NCBI GenBank assembly: GCA_014529385.2
Contig: CM043962.1
Location: 149,414,647 to 149,478,646, forward strand
Length of the DNA stretch: 64,000 nt
Reading direction: 5' to 3'
Origin: Adiantum capillus-veneris
Lineage: Eukaryota; Streptophyta; Polypodiopsida; Polypodiales; Pteridaceae
The first letter of the stretch is position 1; every line of letters begins with the position of its first letter. Below, piece after piece: positions 55,607 to 64,000 of the stretch. A program made the translations under genes and the position numbers. The notes below the pieces were generated by a model, which was not told where the DNA came from, ran no database searches, and saw only the letters and a list, made by a program, of their open reading frames with translations.

Positions 55607-57199
55607 GGTGCCTCAGGCAGGAGGCCCTTGGCAACCTTCAACCAGATGGATCTTTACAGAGATGCGCAGAGATGGTTTGAGCAGGAGATTGGAGGACCCC
55701 TTCGCTGTGAGTTTGCTTCGATCTTGGAAGCACTTGCGGCGTGGCCTGGAGCAGAGATAGCCTACATGCACGGAGGAGCGCCTACGGCAGCCCCTCATCT
55801 AGAACCCCATGGTTAGCACTCAGAGAGGCCACTTGGTTGGTAGTCCGCCTCATGTTTCCTGGGGTCCCATGGCAGCAGGTCCAGCGCGCTCTTTAGGTGA
55901 CTGGCTAGAGTTCACATGTATGTCAGAGCAGGTGCAGGGACTCCAGCTACAAGGCATGAGAGGGGTGCAGAGCATGTTCCAGGACATCTCAGAGTCAGTT
56001 CTAGCTGAGTGGCTCACGCCTCTCGAGCCAATAGCACCCCGGTGGATGGGAGCCTTCACACGACCGGAGGACACGACCGGAGGTTCTCATCTCAGTCAGG
56101 GCCTGCTCAGAGACTGTCCCAGCCCTTTTCTTCGAGCTTTAGGGTGGGGGACGCCTTCAGCGAGTTGCAGTAGAGGCCCCGTAGGTAACAGAGTGCTGTT
56201 TTTAGAGGATCCGCGTAGTGGGCATCTGTGGGAGGACTTGTGTCATAGACCTTGACCCAGCAGCTCTTGAGACTGGACACTGGAGACTGTGGGCTTGGGA
56301 GTCTTGTCCACTGGCATGAGTACAGTGGGATCCTGGTGAGTGGCTATGGAGGGATCCCTTCTCTTCTGCAGACCACCCAGGAGTCCCGTTCTTTCAGTAC
56401 ACTGTTCGACTGGGACGTCATATACTAGCAGCACAGAGAAAGGCCCGCCCCGCTGCAGCACCTCATTAGCAGGAGGAGGGTCTCACAGCTGAGTTCTTGG
56501 CAGCATTTTGGGAGAGGTTGCGGGACTCCAGACAGCCGAGGTGAGTCACCTTGTTTCAGTGGCTGGTCGCACACAGAGCTACAGCAGTTGGGAGCTGGCT
56601 AGTGCATGGTGGTCTCTCGGCTGCATGTGCAGCTTGTGACCACCTAGTGGAGAGTCAGCATCACTGTCTTTGGGACTGTCCCTCGGCCCAGCAGGTGTAG
56701 CTACGAGTTCTTCGGCTGATGCCTGCTCTCTCCACGGCTTGACAATACACTTGGGGAGCAGCGGCTTGGTCCACCCTCTCAAGCCGGGCACTTCAATTTG
56801 AGCTATCTTCCACCAGCAGGATGATAGTGATGGAGGAGGGGCCACCTACAGTCCAGCCTGCCAGAGCTTACTCCATAGGAGTGGTGCAGTGAGAGAGAGG
56901 AGTGTTGGGAGCTCATCAGTGGCCTGACACTCTGGTTCATCTGGCAGGCCCGTTGCTTCCGCATCTTTGAGGCTCGCCTCGTGCCACCAGCGGAGACTGT
57001 TCGCGATTTTTGGCTAGAGCTGATCGACACTCTCAGAGGACAGCTCGAGGGACTACAGGGCAACTCCGACTGCATGCGGGAGCGCAGAGAGGCTTTCCTT
57101 CGACTCTGGCGTCCTGGGCCTTTCTACACCATGGTCCAGGGTGTACTCCGATGGCATTACCGACCACCTATGTGGCTTTTCCCTCCCCCCATTTCTTGA
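55607..57199 (+). pseudogene. LINE-B C-terminal region with zf-RVT-like zinc domain
   Basis: Broken into several frames. 56551-56700 reads LFQWLVAHRATAVGSW, then CAACDHLVESQHHCLWDCPS, the C-x2-C..H..C pattern of the plant zf-RVT domain, then a stop. A final open stretch reads VRDFWLELIDTLRGQLEGLQ and ends at 57197-57199. The function of this tail in LINEs is not well defined; zinc binding is inferred from cysteines and family. Confidence 0.75.
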
Positions 57200-57339
57200 T
57201 TTAGCCCCATTGTACATATGCTGGTTTTCTCTTGGGAGAGTCTCCCACCATGGTTGTCGTAGCCCTCCCTTGAAGAGGTGGTTGTAGCCCTATGGGTAGT
57301 TTCAGTAACTAATAGAAGGATCTTTTTCTCGAAAAAAAA

Positions 57340-57352
57340 AAGATGATTTACC
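57340..57352. other. Target-site duplication of LINE-B, right copy
   Basis: AAGATGATTTACC directly after and sharing bases with the poly-A tail; identical to 50535-50547. Confidence 0.93.
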
Positions 57353-57722
57353 GATGCGTCAAAGAATCCAAGCAATCGCCTCAGAGAATCTGCAAGCAGC
57401 GTGTCACCTGGCAAACCCACGTCACTCCCGCAGGAGATCTATGGGCCAATCTACCATCGTAAGACCTCTCCCTATCTCATTTTGGTTCATACTTGCAAAC
57501 CATAAAAACGCAGTAAAAAATCAGCCCTAATTTGATGACTTTTTGGCAAGGCGAACATGCGGAATTTCCTGTCTGTCTTGTGAAGAGGAACCCTCTTCCT
57601 TGGTGTCATTCATCCTGTCAGTCATAGTGTAATTCCAAGTTCCTGTACTCTATGTCTTTACCCAAAACAACCAAGGCTCACTTCTTGAGGAAAAAGTGAT
57701 CGATATCCCGGCAATGGAACCT
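57353..57722 (-). other. Gypsy-3 leader after the LTR
   Basis: Minus strand starts AGGTTCCATTGCCGGGAT, the counterpart of the Gypsy-2 PBS candidate. It continues with a leader similar to Gypsy-2 (AAGTGAGCCTTGGTT, then TATGACTGACAGGATGAATG at the expected gag start near 57620). Gag is then lost. Confidence 0.75.
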
Positions 57723-59352
57723 TGAAACCGGCCCGTGGGGGCAGTAGGCTTTGGCTTTCACCCGAAATTTTTTACTTTAACTTTTACGACACAAAGGAAC
57801 TTCACGAATAAGCCTGTGAGACTGGAATTCAACACTTCAAGACAAACCACGGCCTGGCAGCTAGAACGCTACCAAGCAGACAACGACACCCTGTTCGCCC
57901 CAAAAACTAGCGCCCCTTTCGGTATTTCCTTTATTCTTATTATACTTGAGAAAAACCTGTAAACTTCCACAAGATGTCCCACTTTTATCGGTTTGAAATT
58001 CCTCTACTCCAACCCAATTTCGGTAACATAACCACAGTAGAAGTCTCCACGGACAAAATCCCAAGCAAACATAGACTTTCCACGCACTTTGGAGCTCTTT
58101 GCAAAACCTGGCGAGGAATTGCAGCTCGTTGAATTCTCAGTTTTGCGCTCCGATCTACGTGCAGATCACTTTTCTGGGTAGCCCTCGAGCTCTCGCACCT
58201 GTAGGGTCACTTGCCCCTTGAATTAGACGAGATTCCTCACGGAAAATCTCTCCAAAATGGCATGTACAAGCACCCAATGCTTTCCCGAGGCTTCCCTGAC
58301 AAATAAACGATCCGAATCCTTGCACCTAGCCCTCACCAAGCTGTCCAAACCTGTCCATGGCTGTAATTGCAGGTTTTTGACCCAATTTTGCTAATATAAC
58401 ACCGCAAATATGCTTGTAGGTCAAAAGTACACATCAAGGACACTTTCCCTTGCGGTCTGGAAGCTTTCCAGTGAGCTGCAGGTCAATTTCAGCTTGCTGT
58501 AATTTTCTGTTTTGCCACTTTTAGATGCCTACTGCCTTGTACACGCATCCCAAGGCCTTTCCAAGGCTCCCCTGGCGATTCCATGCAGTTTAGGTGCGAA
58601 ACCCTAAAGCTGCAGAAAAACACAGCAGGCTGTAATTCTCTGTTTTGGACCGTTTCGAGCAGAGCGAGCTCGCCTACGCGTGTCTCAGATGCTCCCGCAC
58701 GCAATGGGACAGTTTCCCTGTAAATCGGACGAGTTTTCACGCGAGAAAACTCTCCGTTTTCGCATTCCTTCTCGATGGAACTGTGCGTACCTGAAGGGGA
58801 TTAGCAATTAGCTAATCCGGTTCCTGTACAAAAGGCTCTTGCCTTGGCAAACGCGCATAGAACCCCCATAATTGTACATGGTCATCTGAGAAGCCTAGAG
58901 CAAGGGAGAAGGCAAGCTTTCCATTAAAGCTGTAAGCACCTTCACCCACTACTCACACATACTGTAGCACACACACTTATGGGCAAAAATCAGCCCCCTC
59001 TCTTGAAATGGGCGCCCCTAGCTGAGATGAATCTGGCAATTGCATCTCCAACCGCCAAGTGTCCAGTTTGCCACTTTTGAGTTAATTTCCTAGTACCCAC
59101 CAACTTATAAGTGTAGAGAAGGGCCTAAATGACTTTGAACTGAGCCTAGACACCCTTTTACTGCTTGGATTCCAATGCCGATTAGCCCGACCAACTCGTG
59201 GTGACATGACCTTCCCAACTACGGGTGAAACTCTCGGCCGTTGGCCGTTGTCCGGTCATTTGCAACTTCAAAAAGAGGGTCCCAAAAATTAAACAAAAAT
59301 CATCGGAAAGAAACCAACAACTCAAGTTAGCAATTGCCACATCCTCGTGACA
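57723..59352 (-). mobile_element. Gypsy-3 5' LTR
   Basis: 1,630 bp from TGTCACGAGGATGTGG at 59352 to GGTTTCA at 57723. A TTATAAG box lies near 59105-59112 and an AATAAAG signal near 57922-57930 (both minus). Clearly related to, but diverged from, the Gypsy-2 LTR. Confidence 0.88.
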
Positions 59353-59703
59353 GCAGCTCATACTGTGTTGAGTTTGTTTTAACCCATTTAAGAGTTTATT
59401 TAAGTGCCCCTTTTATTTTAAAGTGGCCAGGACACTTAAGGATTTTTTTAATAAGTCTGAAACCTGCACGTTATTAAAACTCACTTACAGAGACTGCAAA
59501 ACATACAGAGAACTCATTTTTTCAGCCCCTCGCTACTCTCTACCGGTCCTCCCTTGCACCTACTCGCTCTCTTGCCATCACTTGCTCGCCTTCGGACGCT
59601 CACGCCGATGCGTAGAGCTCCTCGAAGTTCAACTTTTCGCGACCGAAAAGTGCAAAAAAGACCCAGTTTCGTGTGAAACTTCCAGTGTTTCACTCACTTT
59701 GCC
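59353..59703 (+). other. Presumed 5' leader of Gypsy-4
   Basis: AT-rich, then C/T-rich, leading to the gag ATG at 59704. No LTR border or PBS can be fixed; the true 5' end of Gypsy-4 may have been lost when Gypsy-3 arrived. Confidence 0.4.
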
Positions 59704-60627
59704 ATGGATTCCTCCAGCTCAAATGTGCAGCGTGACAACGCGCCAGGTAATGTTCAAATTCCAGAGCTTTTTTGTTGTTCAAACTCTTTTGTTGTTCCAG
59801 GACAAAAAAGTAGGACAAGTACTTTCCAGAGCTTCAACCAACGTATTACCGCTCTACAAAACGCGAACTTTTAGACGAACATTCGCTTGGCCTCTCTCGA
59901 AGGAATCGTGCAAGGGCTTAGTTCTCGACTTATCGCTCTGGAAAATACGGCTCAGTCGACAACTGCGCGAATTTCCGAGGGCGAAACCGATCTCCAGCAA
60001 TTGCGGACGCAGATTGCTGCTTTTGAGCGTTCACAGGGTGGTCCGACTGCCACGATTCCGTACAAAACTACAAATTTCTCAGGGGAAGAGGAGTATACAG
60101 AACTGGCTGTAAATAACTAGCTGCATCAGTGGACCACGTATTTTGACCTCCATGGAAAGCATGATGAACGGAGGATTCAGACGATTCCTCTCTATCTGCA
60201 TAATAAGGAGCTTACCTGGTGGTGCAACATGACAGAGAAGCCTACGACGTGGGCTGATTTTTGTGTGAAATTCAAGAGGGATTTCGCCAAAATGGATCCT
60301 TTGAAAGCTTACGCCAAATTGCAGAGTCTTTCGATAAAAGCTCTAGCTTTTGATAAGTACACAGCAGCTTTCAAAGAAGCGCTCACCTTCTGCAAGCTGG
60401 ATTCTACGTACGCTTTCCACATGTACCTGCTGGGTTTACATGAAGATTACCGTTGGGCCTTAATCAAGGACAACAAAGCCCCGACTAACGTTGAGGATGC
60501 AGTGGCAAAGGACAAGACGTTCCATTTGATAAATGGAGCGAATTATGAGAAGAAGAGAATTTTCAACCATCAATCCGGTGAGGGCGCTTCGAGGAAGCGA
60601 CGCCGATTTCAGCATAAGTCCAAATGA
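59704..60627 (+). pseudogene. Gypsy-4 Gag (broken)
   Basis: One frame from ATG 59704 (MDSSSSNVQRDNAPGNVQIP) with stops at about 59872, 60118-60120 and 60625-60627. A coiled-coil-like N-terminus (RLASLEGIVQGLSSRLIALE, ISEGETDLQQLRTQIAAFER) precedes the Gag core (WTTYFDLHGKHDERR, TWWCNMTEKPTTWADFCVKF, FHMYLLGLHEDYRWAL). This coiled coil before Gag is typical of another gypsy lineage than Gypsy-1 to -3. Ends in a basic patch (ASRKRRRFQHKSK). Confidence 0.88.
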
Positions 60628-60684
60628 CCGCCGAGATCTTCTCAGGAGAAGAAGAAAGCCAAAAATGCTTCAGTTGCTGATGCA

Positions 60685-61626
60685 TTGAAGAAGGGGGCTT
60701 GCTTCGGATGTGGCCAGATAGGTCACCAAATCAAGGATTGCCCCAAGAAGAAGACAAAGAAACCGCAAGGTCGTCCTTCGGTTCAGATTCACGAGATCTC
60801 AGGTAACTCCGATGTTGTTCAAGTTGAAATCCATCATTTAGCGCACAGTTCATGCACTAACTGTACTTTTCGCACCAAAGTGTTTGATAAGCACGATCTT
60901 CTCCGCTTCCTCGGGAAGATCAATGGTCACGACGTGACCGTACTCCTTGATAATGGAAGCTCACACAATTTTGTGGATGAAAAATTAGTGCAGAAACAGA
61001 GCTTGCGGACGCAGGACAGTGACCATGAGTATCACATGAAGATGGCTCGTGGCGAGGATACGGATGTATGGAATCGGATGGTTCCAAATTTGTCGCTCGA
61101 GCTAGCTGATTACAAAGAGAACCTTGATTTCCACATCATGCGCCTGGATAGAGCAGATGCTATTTTAGGAATTCCATGGTTTTATGATAAACAAAACTCA
61201 TTGTATATAGACTATGTACATCACTCTCTTGTTTTTGTTAAGCAGGACATGCCTCATGTATTTATGTCGCTTTGTAATCAGAATTCTATAAATAATGGTT
61301 TTGCAATACCAGTTGTTACTGCTTTGGTAATGTATAAAGATATAGAGTCTTCTGATGTTGACTTTTATCAATGTGTACCATCTGCTTGGTTTGATTCGTT
61401 AGTGCTTGGTACTTCTGTCACTGAATTTTGTAAAAATGTTTCATGTTCTTCCATTGAACTTGGGGATTCCGACGAATCCAACCTTATCCGAGAAATCATG
61501 ACTGATTTCAAGGATGTTTTTCCTGATGATCTACCTCTTGGCTTGCCGCCTTCGAGAGGAGTAGATCATGGCATTAAGTTGGTGGCTCATAGTCAGCCCT
61601 TCTCAAAAGCAACCCTATTGGTTTAG
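60685..61626 (+). pseudogene. Gypsy-4 CCHC knuckle and protease
   Basis: Same frame as Gag, so gag-pol was one frame. The knuckle reads CFGCGQIGHQIKDC (60703-60744). Protease active site reads VTVLLDNGSSHNFVDEKLVQ, DNG where DSG/DTG is usual. DAILGIPWFYDKQNSLYID is the conserved flap/second half. The tail LPLGLPPSRGVDHGIKLVA marks the start of RT, where the frame is lost at about 61620. Confidence 0.88.
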
Positions 61627-62270
61627 TAAAACCGAGGAGGACTAGATTCAACGGCAGCTGAAAGATTATCTCGACAGGGGTTTTGTTCGGCCAAGTACAT
61701 CCCTGTGGGGAGCACTAGTGTTACTTTCTCGAAAGAAGGATAACACTATGCGCTTCTGCGTGGATTACAAAGGGTTGAATAAGCTTACTGTTAAGAATAA
61801 GTATCTGCTCCCGCGCATGGAAGATCTGATAGATCGGCTCCATGGAGCATTGTATTTTACAAAGATAGACCTGCAATCAGGCTATCACCAAATACGGATC
61901 AAACTGGAAGATATTCCTAAGACAGGTTTCCATACGCGTTATGGTCACTATGACTTTTTCATCTTGCCTTTTGGTTTGACCAATGCTCCAGCTACGTTTC
62001 AGCAGATGATGAATAATCTGCTGAGACCATTTTTAGGCAACTTCGTTGTTGTATTTCTCAATGATATCTTGATCTACAACCGAAGTTTGTCTGAACACTT
62101 AGCGCATATACACGCTGTTCTCGAAGTACTGAGAATTGAGAAGCTTTATGCTAAGGCTTCCAAGTGTGAATTCTTTAAGAAAGAGCTTCTGTACTTGGGT
62201 CACATCATTATTCACGATGGAATTCGTGTTGACCCTGAAAATTTGATTAAAGTGCAAAATTGGCAGTAAA
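61627..62270 (+). pseudogene. Gypsy-4 reverse transcriptase
   Basis: Frame 61718-62269: LLSRKKDNTMRFCVDYKGLN, FTKIDLQSGYHQIRIKLEDI, LPFGLTNAPATFQQMMNNLL and VVFLNDILIYNRS. The catalytic pair, normally F-[LV/A]-D-D, reads FLND, so the first Asp is Asn. Stop at 62267-62269 after KVQNWQ, then a new frame. The copy cannot reverse-transcribe. Confidence 0.92.
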
Positions 62271-62870
62271 GTCCTTTTTAGGCTCACTGGATTCTTTCGC
62301 AAGTTTATCAAGGATTACTCTAAAGTTGTTGCTCCGCTTACGCAACTTTTAAAAGGAGGGGTGAAAAGGGCTGAAGACTTCGGGCCCTCATCGTAAAGGT
62401 GATCCCCCTCTTATCTGGAATGAGCGTCTCGACGAGAGCTTTCAGACATTAAAGCACTTGGTGACTACTGCGTCAATATTGCACATTGTGGATCCTAGCA
62501 GACCGTTTGTGGTTGAAACGGATGCTAGTGATTATGCCATTGGTGCGGCATTATACCAAAACGGACGTCCTGTTGCGTTTGAAAGTAAGAAACTTTATGA
62601 TGCTGAGATGCATTATACAACGTATGAGAAAGATCTTTACGTTGTAGTCCACGCTCTGAGGAAATGGCGGCACTACTTGTATACTTCTACGTTCGTTGCA
62701 TGGACAGATTATTCCTTGCGCTATATCTGTGATCAGGGTGATCTCAGAGGCCGAAAGGCTAGATGGGTTTAGCTTATGCAAGAGTTTGACTTTGAGATCT
62801 GTTATAGAAAAGGATCCAGCAATCGAGTTGCCGATGCACTCAGCTAGATTCCTGAGGTTAATGCCTTGTC
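62271..62870 (+). pseudogene. Gypsy-4 RNase H; element ends here
   Basis: Pieces: GFFRKFIKDYSKVVAPLTQL-like sequence (62285-62345), then VVETDASDYAIGAALYQNGR, MHYTTYEKDLYVVVHALRKW and RYICDQGDLRGRKARW, stop near 62770, EFDFEICYRKGSSNRVADAL, stop, PEVNAL. No integrase, chromodomain or 3' LTR follows: the element is truncated at about 62880. Confidence 0.9.
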
Positions 62871-62879
62871 TATGGCTGA

Positions 62880-64000
62880 AATCTTGACGGATTTCTATCT
62901 CTATCACGTGACACATCCAACCCTATGTGTCCGTGGACAAGTTACACCATAACAGGTTTCCGTCAAGTCCAGTCAATCCAGATTAGAAGTGATCTGGCAC
63001 TTTTGTGAGTCTATTAGTAGACCGTGCATGCCCAGTCACTTAGTGTAGATGCATATCCTCTGGTTGCACACCGCATAAGCATAAGCATTTCCATCAGATT
63101 CCATCAGAGTCAGTTTGGGAATTTTTCCAGTGACTTTATCCTATTTTTTCTATTTTTGACATTTTTCACTTATTAATTTAAGTGACTTCCCAACAAAAGT
63201 AGGTAGGGCAAATTGGGTAAGAAAATATATAAGCAAACCCAAGTTAGCACTCTTGGGGAGATGAGCGAGGAGCACAACAGGCCCCCAGCCAACAGGTACT
63301 CCCCCTTTCTCAGCAAGACCCTCTCCAAGCCTTACTTGGTGAGCCCTTCCCCATTCAGCCAGCGTTTTTGCTAGCGCCACCTTCCTAGCAGATTGGCGTA
63401 TTCACAAGCAAGACCTCGCCTACAGATCACCAGCCCTAGCGTTTTGCTGTCGCCCTTATCCCGCAACCTCTTGCATTTTTGGATCGCCAACAAAGGACTG
63501 CAGCAAGCAAAGGTTTTCAGCCAAAGGGGACTACAAAGGACAGCGTTTTCAGCCCTCTGTCACTGCAGACATTCAGCGTTTTTCAGCCTTCAATTGCAGC
63601 CATAAAAATGCAGCCCTAACCTGCTAATCTTCAGCGTTTTTATCAGCCATAAGACCAACGACAAACTAGGGATTTTCAGCCACAAAACCAGCAGTTAAAA
63701 CGGCGTTTTCAGCACCCAAAGTGGTCCCACATTCTCAGCCATAATCTCTTTGTGGACAGCAGATAGAAGAGCACCAATTTTCAGCCATAAAGTCATCATC
63801 GTCGTCACCGACATAGTCACGAATTGCATCAGTCCATGCATCATCATTGTACACCTTTGTGCAATCATAAGTAGACCACTCTCGCCGACGAGAGTGGGGC
63901 CTTCGGAAGAGGGTTTTACAACGTCTCTGGTGTCGTATCTCTCTTCTCTCTTTCTCTCAGTCTCATCCACTTGCAGGCACAATATCCACTCACATTGTTC
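62880..64000. other. Unassigned right end with TTTTCAGCC words
   Basis: No domain found on either strand. A TATA-like AAAATATATAAGC lies at about 63223-63235. From 63360 to 63790 the word TTTTCAGCC or close variants recurs at least eight times, several within CAGCGTTTTCAGCC (for example 63541-63554, 63573-63588, 63701-63714). It could be an LTR plus leader of an element continuing to the right, or a host promoter/5' UTR. I cannot decide. Confidence 0.4.

Larger units (their letters stand above)
50548..57339 (+). mobile_element. LINE-B: full-length L1-like LINE
   Basis: 6.8 kb with C-rich 5' UTR, ORF1 with CCHC knuckle, endonuclease, RT, zf-RVT-like domain and a 3' poly-A (57332-57341), bounded by a 13 bp duplication. 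Inserted into Gypsy-3 internal sequence. Fewer lesions than LINE-A but still multiply broken. Confidence 0.95.
48803..59352 (-). mobile_element. Gypsy-3: internally deleted chromovirus with nested LINE-B
   Basis: Minus-strand relative of Gypsy-2. 5' LTR 57723-59352, leader 57353-57722, LINE-B insertion 50548-57339 (plus its duplication), a chromodomain scrap (50217-50470), PPT and a 3' LTR (48803-50042) whose far ~480 bp are missing. Gag, protease, RT and most of integrase are deleted. No target-site duplication can be tested because the 3' LTR end is gone. Confidence 0.88.

Overview
This window looks like intergenic or heterochromatic DNA from a land plant. I see no intact host gene. Almost everything recognisable is retrotransposon: Ty3/gypsy chromoviruses carrying integrase chromodomains, initiator-Met-type primer-binding sites (TGGTATCAGAGC), several non-LTR (LINE) families, a large non-coding LTR derivative and very long (AG/CT)n microsatellites. 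The style of one pentatricopeptide-repeat (PPR) gene relic and of the LINEs would fit a fern or other seed-free plant, but that is a low-confidence inference. The names Gypsy-1 to -6, LINE-A to -F and LARD-1 are mine, for cross-reference only.

Layout. 1-1200: LINE-F endonuclease relic (-). 1580-7028: LARD-1 (-), a non-coding LTR element with ~160 bp LTRs sitting inside a split (AG)n tract. 7277-7446: (CT)n. 7743-~9550: Gypsy-5 5' half (gag, PBS, LTR; -). ~9655-9975: Gypsy-6 gag relic (-). 9997-10384: four spaced palindromic 14-mers. 10836-15890: LINE-A (+). 15909-16897: (CT)n, a 40 bp tandem repeat, a short LTR with inverted-repeat ends, and a compound TA/CA/AG block. 16915-20748: LINE-D (-), head to head with LINE-C (+). 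LINE-C is split at 21142/29921 by Gypsy-1. 21143-29915: Gypsy-1 (-), complete, with a perfect CAGAG duplication. 32728-33093: an isolated LTR with PBS. 33094-38309: AT-rich decayed DNA with tandem duplications and scraps that read like host exons. 38310-38788 and 48009-48264: LINE-E, interrupted by Gypsy-2. 38789-48003: Gypsy-2 (+), near complete, with a chimeric 3' LTR. 48265-48802: PPR pseudogene. 48803-59352: Gypsy-3 (-), internally deleted and carrying full-length LINE-B (+, 50548-57339, 13 bp duplication plus poly-A). 59704-62870: Gypsy-4 (+), gag to RNase H only. 62880-64000: unassigned DNA rich in a TTTTCAGCC word.

How it fits together. The nesting gives a relative insertion order. LINE-C came before Gypsy-1, LINE-E before Gypsy-2, and Gypsy-3 before LINE-B. 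Gypsy-1 is the youngest-looking element: its LTRs differ by only about 8 substitutions by eye, its RT and integrase catalytic residues are present, and its reading frame has a single one-base break at a homopolymer. I did not find a convincing new host or defence system. The most unusual items are the chimeric Gypsy-2 3' LTR, the LARD-1 open frame of unknown function, the contrasting disordered N-termini of the two chromovirus Gags, the CT-rich tails of the LINE-C/D family and the repeated palindromes near 10 kb.
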